From CAVOHU01 sp963817885 (lineage in GTDB: Bacteria > Acidobacteriota > Vicinamibacteria > Vicinamibacterales > JAKQTR01), in contig CAWFQE010000002.1 of the NCBI GenBank assembly GCA_963817885.1, positions 992,001-1,056,000 of the forward strand: 64,000 bases of DNA, written 5' to 3'. Below the pieces are notes generated by a model, which searched no databases, was not told the origin of the DNA, and was given only the letters and a program-made list of their open reading frames with translations. Shown here in pieces: positions 49,777-59,369 of the stretch. Made by a program: the position numbers and the translations under genes. Numbering within the stretch: position 1 is the stretch's first letter; every line of letters starts with the position of its first letter.

Positions 49777-50805
49777 CTACAGGCTCCCGTACACCACGCC
49801 GGGCTCTCCCGGCACGATGCGGCCGATCACCACGGCCCTGGTCTCGCCTGCCGCCTGCAGCAACTCGAGCACGCGCGGCGCGTGGTCCGGAGCGCACCCG
49901 ATGATGAGGCCGACCCCCATGTTGAACGATCGGAACATCTCTTCGTCGGCCACGCCGCCCGCGCGCTGCAGGAAACGGAAGATCGCGTTCGGCGCCCAGG
50001 TGGATCGGTCGATGAGCGCCGCGGTCCCCGGGGGAAGGATCCGCGGAAGGTTCTCGGTGATGCCGCCGCCGGTGATGTGCGCGAGGCCCTTCACCAGGGC
50101 GCCGGCGAGCAAAGGCCGCACGACGGGCAGGTACGATCGATGCACGCGCAGCAGCTCCTCGCCCGCCGTGCAGCCGAGCTCATCGACCTGCGACTCTGCA
50201 GAGAGGCCGAGCCGCTCGAACAGGATCGCCCGGGCGAGCGAATAGCCGTTGGTGTGCAACCCCGTCGACCGCAGCCCGACGAGCGAGTCGCCCGGCGCGA
50301 GCGCCGCCCCCGTGATCAGGCGGTCGCGCTCCACCACGCCGACGATGAAGCCGGCGAGATCGTATTCGCCGTCGGCGTAGAATCCCGGCATCTCCGCGGT
50401 TTCGCCGCCGATGAGCGCGCAAGCGTTCTCGCGGCACGCGGCCGCCATGCCTTCGATGACCGCGGCGGCGACATCGGGCGAGAGCCGGCCGGTGGCGAGG
50501 TAGTCGAGGAAGAAGAGCGGCTCGGCCCCCTGGACGAGGATGTCGTTGACGCAGTGATTCACCAGGTCCTGGCCGACCGTCCCGTGCCGCCCGGTCATGA
50601 AGGCGACTTTCAGCTTGGTGCCGACGCCATCGGCGCTCGACACCAGGACCGGGTCCTTGTACCCGTCGCCGAGGCGGAACAGGCCTCCAAACGACCCGAT
50701 GGACGAGAGCACGCCGGGCGTGAAGGTGCCGCGAGCCAGGCTCTTGATCCTGCGCACGGTCTCGTTGCCGGCGTCGATGTCAACGCCCGACGTCTTGTAG
50801 TCCAT
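49777..50805 (-). CDS. purM: Phosphoribosylformylglycinamidine cyclo-ligase
   Basis: A 342-residue AIR synthetase, fifth step of purine synthesis. YKTSGVDIDAGNETVRRIK at the start, VLVSSADGVGTKLKVA, VGQDLVNHCVNDILVQGA, CALIGGETAEMPGFY, GLHTNGYSLAR and LAHITGGGITENLPRILP are typical. It ends GEPGVVYGSL. Full length and in the same direction as purF upstream, with 158 bases between them. Confidence 0.97.
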   Translation of the reverse strand: MDYKTSGVDIDAGNETVRRIKSLARGTFTPGVLSSIGSFGGLFRLGDGYKDPVLVSSADGVGTKLKVAFMTGRHGTVGQDLVNHCVNDILVQGAEPLFFLDYLATGRLSPDVAAAVIEGMAAACRENACALIGGETAEMPGFYADGEYDLAGFIVGVVERDRLITGAALAPGDSLVGLRSTGLHTNGYSLARAILFERLGLSAESQVDELGCTAGEELLRVHRSYLPVVRPLLAGALVKGLAHITGGGITENLPRILPPGTAALIDRSTWAPNAIFRFLQRAGGVADEEMFRSFNMGVGLIIGCAPDHAPRVLELLQAAGETRAVVIGRIVPGEPGVVYGSL

Positions 50806-50963
50806 GGATAATCCTGAACGACCTGATCAGCCCGACGACTTACGCCCCACGGCTTGCGGCTATCGGCCTGTCACACCGTTCGGCTGACCCGTGTCTCGCG
50901 GCCTCAAGCCGCGCGCCGCCAGCCGTAGGCCGACGGACCAGGGCGGCGCCGCAGCCCCCGCCC

Positions 50964-52388
50964 TTATCGTTCGACGTGACCCTCTCTGTCGAGCTTCAGC
51001 GCGAGCTGCACGTGCGTCGCCTCGTCCCGGGGGAACGGCACCGGGTACTTCCCGGTGTAGCACGACGTGCAGTAGGCCGCGCGTTGCGAGTTCACCGCGG
51101 AGAGCAGCCCTTCGAGGCTCAGGTAGGCCACGCTGTCCGCGTTCAGGAACTTCCGGATCTCCTCGATGGTGTGCGTCGCCGCGATGAGCTCGGACCGCCG
51201 CGGCGTGTCGATGCCGTAGTAGCACGGCGAAATCGTCGGCGGGCAGCTGATCCGCACGTGCACCTCGCGCGCGCCGGCCGCCTTGACCATCTTGACGATC
51301 TTCCGGCTGGTGGTGCCGCGGACGATCGAATCGTCGACCAGGATCACCCGACGTCCTTCGAGGATGCTGCGCACCGGGTTCAGCTTGATCTTGACGCCGA
51401 AATGCCGGATCGACTGCGTCGGTTCGATGAACGTCCGCCCGATGTAGTGGTTCCGGATCAGGCCGAACTGCAGGGGGATCTTCGAGACTTCCGCGTATCC
51501 GACCGCCGCGCAGGTTCCCGAGTCGGGAACGGGGACGACCACGTCGCCTTCGACCGGCGACTCCCTGGCGAGCAGGCGGCCGAGGTTGGTGCGGACGGCG
51601 TTCACGCTCTGGCCGAACACGAGGCTGTCGGGCCTGGCGAAGTAGACGTGCTCGAAGATGCAGTGCGACAGCGGGGCCGGCGCGAACGGATGGATCGACC
51701 GCACGCCGTCCGGGCCGATCACGAGCAGCTCGCCCGGCTCCACGTCGCGGACGTAGGTTGCGCCGATCAGGTCCAGCGCGCAGGTCTCGGAACACACGAT
51801 GAAGGCGTCGCCCAGGCGTCCGAGCGCCAGCGGACGGAACCCGTGCGGGTCGCGCACGGCGACGAGCCGGTCCTTCGTCATCAGCAGCAGCGAGAACGCC
51901 CCCTGGATGCGGGCCACCGATTCCACCACGGCATCCTCGACGCTCTGCGCTTTCGACCTGGCGTAGAGGTGGAGGATCACCTCGGTGTCGCTGCTCGTCT
52001 GGAAGATCGATCCCGCCTCGGACAGTTCGGTGCGCAGCTCGTGCTCGTTCACGAGGTTCCCGTTGTGGCAGATCGCGATCTGGCCGTGGACGCAGTCGAT
52101 CAGGATGGGCTGGGCGTTGGCCAGGCGGCTCTCGCCGGCGGTCGAATACCGGACGTGGCCGATCGCCATCGACCCGGACAGCTCCGCCAGCGAATCTTCC
52201 GAGAAGACGTCGGCGACGTATCCCATGCCGCGGGAGATGCGCAGCCGGGCGCCGTCCGAGGCGACGATCCCGGCGCTTTCCTGCCCGCGGTGCTGCAGCG
52301 CGTAGAGACCCAGATAGGCGAGCTTCGAGGCTTCACTGTTGCCGATGACGCCGAAGACGCCGCATTCGTCGTTGAATTTATCGAACAT
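50964..52388 (-). CDS. purF: Amidophosphoribosyltransferase
   Basis: A 474-residue glutamine PRPP amidotransferase, first committed step of purine synthesis. From the ATG at 52388 a short propeptide (MFDKFNDE) precedes the N-terminal nucleophile in CGVFGVIG. The glutaminase domain has YALQHRGQESAGI and GHVRYST, and the phosphoribosyltransferase domain ends its core with RVILVDDSIVRGTTS. I prefer this ATG to the longer frame from 52424 because the cysteine then lies 9 residues in, as in processed family members. Confidence 0.96.
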   Translation of the reverse strand: MFDKFNDECGVFGVIGNSEASKLAYLGLYALQHRGQESAGIVASDGARLRISRGMGYVADVFSEDSLAELSGSMAIGHVRYSTAGESRLANAQPILIDCVHGQIAICHNGNLVNEHELRTELSEAGSIFQTSSDTEVILHLYARSKAQSVEDAVVESVARIQGAFSLLLMTKDRLVAVRDPHGFRPLALGRLGDAFIVCSETCALDLIGATYVRDVEPGELLVIGPDGVRSIHPFAPAPLSHCIFEHVYFARPDSLVFGQSVNAVRTNLGRLLARESPVEGDVVVPVPDSGTCAAVGYAEVSKIPLQFGLIRNHYIGRTFIEPTQSIRHFGVKIKLNPVRSILEGRRVILVDDSIVRGTTSRKIVKMVKAAGAREVHVRISCPPTISPCYYGIDTPRRSELIAATHTIEEIRKFLNADSVAYLSLEGLLSAVNSQRAAYCTSCYTGKYPVPFPRDEATHVQLALKLDREGHVER

Positions 52389-52428
52389 CGGTCGGGGCTT
52401 CCGATTCAGATACTCAGCACACACACAG

Positions 52429-52456
52429 GCTTGAGGCCTGAGGCTTGGGGCTCAAG
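52429..52456. repeat. 7-nt tandem repeat (GCTTGAG type)
   Basis: Four consecutive heptamers, GCTTGAG, GCCTGAG, GCTTGGG, GCTCAAG, between purB and purF. Confidence 0.65.
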
Positions 52457-52546
52457 GCGCCGTCACAATTCCTGCGCTTTCCATTCCCACCACACGGCAG
52501 GCGCGGTGACCGGACAACGACACTCGGCCGGACCAGCCTATCGAGA

Positions 52547-53863
52547 TCAGCCGGCCACGCCGGCCGGCTGCGCGGCAAAGACCCTCGCGAAAATGGCGTC
52601 GACGTGGCGCATCTGGCCTTCCAGGTCGAACGACGCGTCGATGTCCTCGGCGCTCAACACGGTCCTGACATCCCGGTCCGCCAGCAGGAGATCGCGGAAG
52701 TCGAGATCCTCGAGCGAGGACCGCATCGCATTGCGCTGCACCCACTCGTACGCCTGCTCCCGCGAGACGCCCTTCCGCGCGAGCGCCAGCAGCACCGTGC
52801 CCGAGAACACCACCCCGCGCGAAATCCCGAGATTGCGGAGCATGCGGTCGGGATGCACCACCATGTCCCGCACGATGCGGGTGAAGCGCCGGAGCATGTG
52901 ATCGAGCGCGATGAAGCTGTCGGGCAGGATGACGCGCTCGACCGAAGAGTGTGAGATGTCGCGCTCGTGCCACAACGCGACGTTCTCGAGCGCGGCGACC
53001 AGGTTGCCGCGCAGTAGTCGGGCCAGTCCGACGATCTGCTCGCAGCCGATCGGGTTCCGCTTGTGCGGCATCGCCGACGACCCCTTCTGGCCGCGGTCGA
53101 ACGGCTCTTCGACCTCGCCGATCTCGGTCTTCTGCAGCCCTCGGATCTCGAGCGCGAACTTCTCGAGCGACGCCGCCGTGATGGCGAGCGAGGCGAGCAG
53201 CTCCGCGTGCCGGTCGCGCTGAATGACCTGCGAGGAGACCGGCGCGGCCTGGAGGCCGAGTCGCGCGCACACGGCCTGCTCGATGGACGGATCCAGGTGC
53301 GCGTAGGTGCCCACGGCCCCGGAGATCTTCCCCACCGCAACGGTCGCCCTGGCCCGTCGCACGCGCTCGATGTCGCGATCGACTTCCGCGTGCCAGAGCG
53401 CGAGCTTGAGCCCGAGCGTGGTGGGCTCGGCGTGGACGCCGTGCGTGCGCCCGATCATCGGCGTGCGCCGGTGCTCGAACGCACGATCCCGGATCGCGGC
53501 GCGCTGCGCCTCGAGCCGCTTCAGGATCAGGTCGCAGGCCTCGGCCATCTGCAGCGCCAGCGCCGTGTCGAGCACGTCCGAGGAGGTCAGGCCAAAGTGC
53601 AGCCACCGCGCCTCGGGCCCGACGCGCTCGGCAACCGCCGTGGTGAACGCGATGACGTCGTGGCGCGTCACCTCTTCGATCGCCTCGATGCGCGCCACGT
53701 CGAAGGCCCCGCGCTCGCGGATCGCGCAGGCAGCCTCAGCCGGGATGATGCCCTGCTCGGCCATCGCTTCCGCCGCGGCAATCTCGACGCGCAGCCACGT
53801 CTGGTAGCGATGCTCGTCGCTCCAGATGCCGCCCATCTCGGGATGCGTGTATCGCGCAATCAT
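52547..53863 (-). CDS. purB: Adenylosuccinate lyase
   Basis: A 438-residue fumarase/aspartase-superfamily lyase that acts twice in purine synthesis (SAICAR to AICAR, adenylosuccinate to AMP). MIARYTHPEMGGIWSDEHRY at the start, LHFGLTSSDVLDTAL, MIGRTHGVHAEP and the signature GSSAMPHKRNPIGCE are present. The ATG at 53863 overlaps the stop of the upstream M16 peptidase gene (ATGA), so the two are translationally coupled. Confidence 0.97.
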   Translation of the reverse strand: MIARYTHPEMGGIWSDEHRYQTWLRVEIAAAEAMAEQGIIPAEAACAIRERGAFDVARIEAIEEVTRHDVIAFTTAVAERVGPEARWLHFGLTSSDVLDTALALQMAEACDLILKRLEAQRAAIRDRAFEHRRTPMIGRTHGVHAEPTTLGLKLALWHAEVDRDIERVRRARATVAVGKISGAVGTYAHLDPSIEQAVCARLGLQAAPVSSQVIQRDRHAELLASLAITAASLEKFALEIRGLQKTEIGEVEEPFDRGQKGSSAMPHKRNPIGCEQIVGLARLLRGNLVAALENVALWHERDISHSSVERVILPDSFIALDHMLRRFTRIVRDMVVHPDRMLRNLGISRGVVFSGTVLLALARKGVSREQAYEWVQRNAMRSSLEDLDFRDLLLADRDVRTVLSAEDIDASFDLEGQMRHVDAIFARVFAAQPAGVAG

Positions 53864-55122
53864 AGGGCCACCCGCAGTCGATCCTGCGAAAGGGACCAGC
53901 CGTTCATCGGGCCGATCACGGTTGCCGACAGGGGCACGCCGAGCAGCAGATCCCGCGCGACCCGCGTCAGATCCTCCACCGACACCAGTTCGATGCCCGC
54001 CAGCATCTCGTCCAGGCTGTACTGCGCGTTGAAGTATATTTCCTGCCGGGCGATATGCGACATCCGGCTGGACGTGCTTTCGAGCCCCAGCATCAGGCTG
54101 CCTTTGAGGTGATCCTTCGACCGCCGCAGCTCGACGTCCGGCACCGGGTCGGCCGCCACCCCGCGCAGCTCCTGGATGATGAGGTCGAGCACCTCGTCCA
54201 CCCGCTCCCGCGCGCATCCGGCGTAGACGGTCAGCAGCCCGGCGTCGCGGTAGGCGCTCATCCCGCTGAACACCGAGTAGGCGAGCCCGCGCTTCTCGCG
54301 GACGTTCTGGAACAGCCGCGAGCTCATCGATCCGCCGAGCAGCGTATTCAGCACGTAGCCGACGTAGCGGTCCGCGTGATCCTGCGAGTAGGCCCGGGAC
54401 CCCAGGCAGATGTGCGTCTGCTCTATTTCCTTCTTTCGCACCGTGATCGCGGGCACCGCCGGAGGAGGCGTATCCACGGCCTTCTCGCCGTGCAGCGGCA
54501 GATCGGCGAACGCCCGCTGGACCAGCTCCCTGATCTTCGCGTGCTCCAGGTTGCCGACGGCCACGATGATCATGTTGTCGGCCGTGTACGCCCGCCGGAA
54601 GTAATCGCCGAGCGCGTCGCTCGTGATGGCGCTGACGCTCTCCTGCGTGCCGAGAATCGGGCGCCCGAGCGGATGCCCTTCCCAGTACGCCTGGGTGAAC
54701 AGCTCGTGCACCAGGTCGTCGGGCGTGTCCTCGACCATCTTGATCTCTTCGAGGACCACCTGCTGCTCGCGCTCGATGTCATCCGCGCGGAACGCCGGCC
54801 GCAGGACAATGTCCGAGATCACGTCGAGCGACAGGGGCACGTGCTCGTCGAGCACTTTGATGTAGTAGGCCGCGTATTCCTTGGCGGTGAACGCGTCGAT
54901 CTGCCCGCCGATTGAATCCACGGTCTGCGCGATGTCCTCGGCCGACCGGGTCGCGGTGCCCTTGAAGAGCATGTGCTCGACGAAGTGCGCGATGCCGGAC
55001 CTGGCGGCGTCCTCGTGGCGCGATCCACGGGTCAGCCAGACGCCGACGCTGACCGACCTGATGTTGGTCATCGATTCGGTCAGGAGCCGAAGGCCGTTGT
55101 CGAGAATCTCGCGGACAATCAT
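53860..55122 (-). CDS. M16-family zinc peptidase (processing-peptidase-like)
   Basis: A 420-residue inverzincin. The inverted zinc motif is in GIAHFVEHMLFKGT (HxxEH) at about residues 46-50, with the distal glutamate in the EEIKMVEDTPDDLVHE region, and the second homologous half contains GGSMSSRLFQNVREKRGLAYS. No signal peptide is visible, so the site of action is likely cytoplasmic or periplasmic without classical export. It overlaps purB by four bases, an association common in genome neighbourhoods but with no known functional link. Confidence 0.93.
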   Translation of the reverse strand: MIVREILDNGLRLLTESMTNIRSVSVGVWLTRGSRHEDAARSGIAHFVEHMLFKGTATRSAEDIAQTVDSIGGQIDAFTAKEYAAYYIKVLDEHVPLSLDVISDIVLRPAFRADDIEREQQVVLEEIKMVEDTPDDLVHELFTQAYWEGHPLGRPILGTQESVSAITSDALGDYFRRAYTADNMIIVAVGNLEHAKIRELVQRAFADLPLHGEKAVDTPPPAVPAITVRKKEIEQTHICLGSRAYSQDHADRYVGYVLNTLLGGSMSSRLFQNVREKRGLAYSVFSGMSAYRDAGLLTVYAGCARERVDEVLDLIIQELRGVAADPVPDVELRRSKDHLKGSLMLGLESTSSRMSHIARQEIYFNAQYSLDEMLAGIELVSVEDLTRVARDLLLGVPLSATVIGPMNGWSLSQDRLRVAL

Positions 55123-55260
55123 GGTGCGTCGTCGCCTGACCAGTGGGTGGCGCGGGCAGAACGGGCCGGACCAGTCACGGCGGGTTGCTTTCCAGGCCTG
55201 GCGAAGCGTCCGGCCACCCCTGAGGAAAGTTTCTGCAAGTGATTGATTCGTAAGGAATTA

Positions 55261-55289
55261 TTGCTTATGAACCACCTGAATGATACCAT
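55261..55289 (+). promoter_or_regulatory. Promoter of rlmN
   Basis: TTGCTT at 55261-55266, 17 bases, TACCAT at 55284-55289; the start is 101 bases downstream. A TAGAAT lies closer to the gene (near 55350) without a good -35. Confidence 0.45.
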
Positions 55290-55390
55290 GCCCGATCTCG
55301 GGACTTCAACGGAAAACCCGCGACAAACGGCCGCCCGGCGCTCACCTGCTAGAATCGTAGGTAATCCTGCCGGCTGGCCAGTGGATTCTG

Positions 55391-56473
55391 ATGGCTGACA
55401 CCCCCGTCGTTCCCGTCGATTTCTCCGAGCAGACCCGTGAGCAGCTCGAGCTCGCGCTGGCCGGCTTGGGCATCGAGCGTTATCGGGCCGGACAGCTGTT
55501 CCAGTGGATCTACCGGCGCGGTGTGGTCGAGTTCGGGGGGATGACCAACCTCTCGCGCGAGATGCGCGCGAAGCTCGCGGTGCACCTTCGCGTCTCGACC
55601 CTGGCAATCGACCGTCGCGACTGTTCGGAAGACGGCACCGAGAAGTTCCTGCTGCGGCTCTCCGACGGCCGGCACATCGAATCGGTTTACATCCCCGACA
55701 CCCCGGCTCACACCCTGTGCATCTCGACGCAGGTCGGGTGCGCGATGGGATGCGGGTTCTGCCTGACGGCGAAGATGGGGTTCTCGCGTCACCTCACGCC
55801 CGGCGAAATCGTCGGGCAGGTGCGGGTGCTCACCGGCTCGCTCGACTTGCGCGAGCGCCGGTTCAATATCGTGCTGATGGGTATGGGCGAGCCGCTGCAC
55901 AACTACGACAACACGATGGCGGCGCTCCGGATCCTGGCGGATCCCGACGGCTTCGCCATATCGCCGCGCCGGGTCACGCTGTCGACCGTCGGGCTCGTCC
56001 CAGCCATGGAGCGTCTGGCCTTGGAGCCGTACATGCCGAACCTGGCGGTGTCGCTCCACGGGACGACCGAAGAGCAGCGCAGCGCGCTCGTTCCGTTGAA
56101 CCGCAAGTACGGCCTGCAGGAGGTGCTCGACGCGTGCCGCCGATTCCCGCTCAAGCGGCGGAACCGGATCACGTTCGAGTACGTGCTGCTGGCGGGCGTG
56201 AACGACTCAGCGGCCGACGCCACGCGGCTGGCCCGGTTGCTCCAGGGCATCAAGTCGAAGATCAACCTGATCCCCCTCAATCCCGCGGCCGGCATCCCCT
56301 TCGAGCGGCCGACCGATGAAGCCATCGATCGGTTCGGACGCATTCTCGCCGAGCATCACCTGACGGTGTCGGTCCGCAAGAGCCGGGGCCGCGATATCCG
56401 CGCGGCCTGCGGCCAGCTCGTCGTCGAGGGCACGCGGCTTTCTCCCGGACAGCTGCTCGCCGAGCGGTTTTGA
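55391..56473 (+). CDS. rlmN: 23S rRNA/tRNA adenine-C2 methyltransferase RlmN
   Basis: A 360-residue radical SAM methyltransferase for A2503 of 23S rRNA and A37 of some tRNAs. An N-terminal helical domain (RAGQLFQWIYRRG) is followed by the cluster motif CAMGCGFCLTAKMGFSRHL (CxxxCxxC), MGMGEPLHNYDNT, LAVSLHGTTEEQR, LIPLNPAAG and the C-terminal cysteine of the covalent intermediate in DIRAACGQL. All residues for the two-cysteine mechanism are present. Confidence 0.97.
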   Translation: MADTPVVPVDFSEQTREQLELALAGLGIERYRAGQLFQWIYRRGVVEFGGMTNLSREMRAKLAVHLRVSTLAIDRRDCSEDGTEKFLLRLSDGRHIESVYIPDTPAHTLCISTQVGCAMGCGFCLTAKMGFSRHLTPGEIVGQVRVLTGSLDLRERRFNIVLMGMGEPLHNYDNTMAALRILADPDGFAISPRRVTLSTVGLVPAMERLALEPYMPNLAVSLHGTTEEQRSALVPLNRKYGLQEVLDACRRFPLKRRNRITFEYVLLAGVNDSAADATRLARLLQGIKSKINLIPLNPAAGIPFERPTDEAIDRFGRILAEHHLTVSVRKSRGRDIRAACGQLVVEGTRLSPGQLLAERF

Positions 56474-56612
56474 TCGGCGACGCGGGGAATCTCCCCGCCA
56501 TCACGGCCAACGTCTCATCGTCGCAATCGGCGTCCTGAAATGCTCGGAGTCTGGCGTGCCGGCGCGCAGAGTGTCCGTGGCTCTGCGCGGACAACCAATG
56601 TGCCGGCTGTTG

Positions 56613-57261
56613 TCATTTTGTAGCCGACCAGGTTCCTGACGCATTTCCGCAATAGGAATTCGACACACTGAACGAGCCGGAGACGGTCGAGGCGGACTGG
56701 AAGGTCCCGGTGAACTCGCCTCCGCTCTGTGTGAACTTCTCGTTGGTCAGCGTGAGCGGGGTGTTGAGGTGGTACGTGGTGGTGAAGCTGCACTGGCTTG
56801 CGCCAATGGAAATGGTGAACTTTGTCAGCTGATTGCTGGAATTGACAGTGAACGACATCGGTACGAGCCTGGCTCGTCGTTCCGGTCCAGCTTCCTTCGT
56901 ATGCCAGGAAGGAGAATCCGTTCGACAATCGTCCGCTGGTACCGTCGGTGTTCGTGACGATGAGGTCTGTAGCCCCGGAAGCATGCGACGGAGTCGTAGC
57001 CTGGAGCGATGTTGCACTCACCATGGTCACGTTGGTAGCCGGCGTTCCGCCGATGGTGATGGTCGCACCCGTCTTGAATCCCGTTCCGGTGACGGTCACG
57101 CTGGTCGATCCGCCGAGCGAACCGGAGGCCGGAGAAATCGACGATACTGTCGGGGCCTGAGGCGCCGGTGGCGTGGGCGCGGCTGGCGAACTACTCTTGC
57201 CGCACCCCGAAATCGAGATTCCCATAAGGCAGGCCATCACGACGCTCGTGTAGATCTTCAT
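56613..57261 (-). CDS. TIG/IPT-domain lipoprotein, one frameshift
   Basis: A lipoprotein of about 216 residues. The signal ends with the lipobox ISISGC, then a Pro-rich linker, then an IPT/TIG immunoglobulin-like domain (PTVSSISPASGSLGGSTSV to GTGFKTGATITIGGTPATNV). A +1 change at about 56858-56876, at the small hairpin CGAGCCTGGCTCG, shifts the frame; the correct continuation is LVPMSFTVNSSNQLTKFTIS to SGTWSATK at 56613. The span is 3n+1 bases. Start ATG 57261 is preferred to the GTG at 57273 because the signal peptide is then of usual length. Function unknown; surface adhesion or scaffolding is typical. Confidence 0.72.
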
Positions 57262-57273
57262 GCGACTCTTCAC

Positions 57274-57724
57274 TTCTCTGCGCTATGCGCCGCGCAGTCG
57301 GATATTAGGACGATGCGTGCCCGGGCTGCGGGATGTTCCCGACAGGCGTGGAGACGCGGTGATTCCGGGGGCTGATGCTAGCCGTGTTCACCTCACAGCG
57401 CAAGCGAGAATTCGCCCGTGAATTCGCCTGACACGCTGCTGCCGGGGGTCAGGAGCACCCACGATTGAGACCTCAAGACGGGTTCCCGGTTGCGGCGGGC
57501 TCCGCGGTGAGGATGCAGAGACTGGTCCCGGGGCTCACTTGTACTGAGTTCGTGAGCCCCGGGCACGCGAGCTAACCGCCTCCGCCAAGGCTACGGCGGT
57601 CCGCCGAAGCGTCTCGCGAAGGCGGAAGGCCACGTGCTCCATTCCCGGCGTGTACTCAACTCAACGGAGCGCCGTGATTAAGAGGCTCAGAGATCGGCAG
57701 CCGCAGCATTGGCGGGAACGCGTG
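57274..57724. other. Intergenic region containing repeat copy B
   Basis: No gene is supported in these 451 bases. It contains the second copy of the dispersed repeat (57523-57672). Confidence 0.6.
57523..57672. repeat. MITE-like dispersed repeat, copy B (inverted, enlarged)
   Basis: Read on the minus strand it matches copy A (1520-1607) from GTTGAGTTGAGTACAC to AAGTGAGCCCCGG, but carries about 50 extra bases in the middle (around 57577-57628) that are rich in CCGCC/GGCGG palindromes. A 9-bp inverted repeat (GGGGCTCAC at 57530-57538 and its complement at 57552-57560) closes one end. No 14-bp flanking duplication is obvious. Confidence 0.65.
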
Positions 57725-59167
57725 CTACGGGCTGCGGGTTGGAGGCCAGGCTGGGGTGGCGCCGCCAGGCATTTGGTCGACGACGGTTCCCGTCACGTGC
57801 GGCTCGGTGCGATCGATACGCACCAGCAACCGCTCGTTCCGCGCGTGCCCGGCAGCGATGCGGACCTTCAGGTAGTTGTCCGTCAGCACGATCGTCCCGT
57901 CGTCCAGCGTCAGGCCCGAACGGACGGATCCAATCTGCCGGCGCAGGAAGCGGGCATGCAGGTCCCGGCCGATCGCGCGCAGCGTCTCGGCGCGGGTGTG
58001 GATATCGATGTCGCGAACCTTCGGCGTCAGGCGTGAGCTCTCGGTGCCGGGCCTGTCGGAATAGGGAAACACGTGAAGGTAGCTGAGCGGCAACGCCGCG
58101 ATCGCCTGAGCGCTCGTCTCGAATTCCTGCGCCGTTTCACCGGGGAAGCCGACGATGAGGTCGGCGCCAATCGCGGCGTGAGGCAGGCGCGTGCGGATGC
58201 GATCGACAAGTTCCCGATACAGTGCGAAGCGGTAGGGCCGTCTCATGGCTGCGAGCATGCTGTCGCTTGCGTGCTGGAGCGGCAGGTGGAAGTGTGCGGC
58301 GAACCGACCTGAGCGGGCGATGAGATCGACCAGTGCGGCCGGGCAGTCCATCGGCTCGATCGAACCGAGCCGGAACGAGACGTCGCCCGGCGTGCGATCG
58401 AGCGAGGACAGTAAGTCGACCAGCGTCGCCGCCGGCTCGAGATCCCGTCCGAACGAGCCCAGGTGGACCCCGACCAGCCAGACTTCCTTGAATCCCGCGC
58501 GGCCAAGCCGGTCGACGTCGGCCGAAAGCGCGGCAACGGAACGGCTGCGCGATGGTCCCCGCGTCGAGGGGACCACGCAGAAGGCACAGCGCTCATCGCA
58601 TCCCGTCTGCACGCGGAGCGAATACGCCGTCCGTCCCATCATCCCGGGCCCGACGCCAATTCCAGCCCTCTCAGCAACGTCCCTGCTCGTGCTCACCCGT
58701 TCACGCACGTCCGGCTCGACGGCGGTCCTGCGGCCATCACCAGCGTCCGTGTGCTCGCTCACCCGTTCACGCACGTCCGGTCCGGTTCCGACTCCGCGGC
58801 CATCACCAGCGTCCTGGTTCGCGCGCGCCGGATCGAAATCCGAGAGGAGTTGTGCGACGAGGTTCTCTTTGTCGTCGTTCGAAAAGAGCCGCGCGACTCC
58901 GGGAAGCGGGCTGACTTCTTCTTCCGCCCGCGTTGCGTAGCAGCCGGTGACGACGATGCGCGCGCGGGTGTTGCGGCGGTGGATCTTGCGAATGAGCTGG
59001 CGCGCGCCCTGGTCGGCGGCCCCGGTGACCGAGCAGGTGTTCACGATGACGATGTCGGCCTGGTCGGCGGATGACGCGGTCGCACCGCGGGTGGAAAGGG
59101 CCGATTCAAGCGCGAGCGAGTCGGCCTGGTTCACGCGGCAACCGAAGGTGACGATCGAGTACTTCAC
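57725..59167 (-). CDS. mtaB: tRNA methylthiotransferase MtaB-like
   Basis: A 480-residue MiaB/MtaB-family radical SAM methylthiotransferase, expected to thiomethylate t6A37 of tRNA. Start GTG at 59167 with VKYSIVTFGCRVNQADS. The N-terminal domain has its three cysteines (GCRVNQ, NTCSVT, VTGCYAT), the radical SAM motif is CDERCAFC, and the end resembles a TRAM domain (IGSVRSGLTLDDG to RTEPHVTGTVV). Between the two domains (about residues 115-165) lies an Asp/Gly/Arg-rich insert with two 22-residue tandem repeats. MtaB rather than MiaB is suggested by GCRVNQ and overall length. Confidence 0.9.
   Translation of the reverse strand: MKYSIVTFGCRVNQADSLALESALSTRGATASSADQADIVIVNTCSVTGAADQGARQLIRKIHRRNTRARIVVTGCYATRAEEEVSPLPGVARLFSNDDKENLVAQLLSDFDPARANQDAGDGRGVGTGPDVRERVSEHTDAGDGRRTAVEPDVRERVSTSRDVAERAGIGVGPGMMGRTAYSLRVQTGCDERCAFCVVPSTRGPSRSRSVAALSADVDRLGRAGFKEVWLVGVHLGSFGRDLEPAATLVDLLSSLDRTPGDVSFRLGSIEPMDCPAALVDLIARSGRFAAHFHLPLQHASDSMLAAMRRPYRFALYRELVDRIRTRLPHAAIGADLIVGFPGETAQEFETSAQAIAALPLSYLHVFPYSDRPGTESSRLTPKVRDIDIHTRAETLRAIGRDLHARFLRRQIGSVRSGLTLDDGTIVLTDNYLKVRIAAGHARNERLLVRIDRTEPHVTGTVVDQMPGGATPAWPPTRSP
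58691..58814. repeat. 66-nt tandem repeat inside mtaB
   Basis: Copies at 58691-58748 and 58757-58814 share GCTCACCCGTTCACGCACGT at one end and GCGGCCATCACCAGCGTCC at the other; the middle has diverged. The period is 66 bases, so the frame is kept (22 residues, DAGDGRxxxxxPDVRERVS). Confidence 0.8.
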
Positions 59168-59218
59168 GCGCGCCGTCTCCACACCCTCAGATCGCACTTC
59201 CGGTCTCACGGCTCGCGA

Positions 59219-59242
59219 ACCCGGGGTCTGAAGACCCCGGGC
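59219..59242. other. Hairpin upstream of mtaB
   Basis: CCCGGGGTCT and AGACCCCGGG around a GA loop, 52 bases before the mtaB start. No T-run. Could be a REP unit or the end of the purE transcript region. Confidence 0.45.
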
Positions 59243-59369
59243 TCCACCAGTCACGCAGGCGGCGAGATCCTGATGGAGGCCGGGTCCTGGGACCCGTCGA
59301 TCGGCGGCGATCGGCGGCTGACGGCCACCAACGCCGATCTGCGCCCGCCTGCCAGAGAATCCCGTGCTT

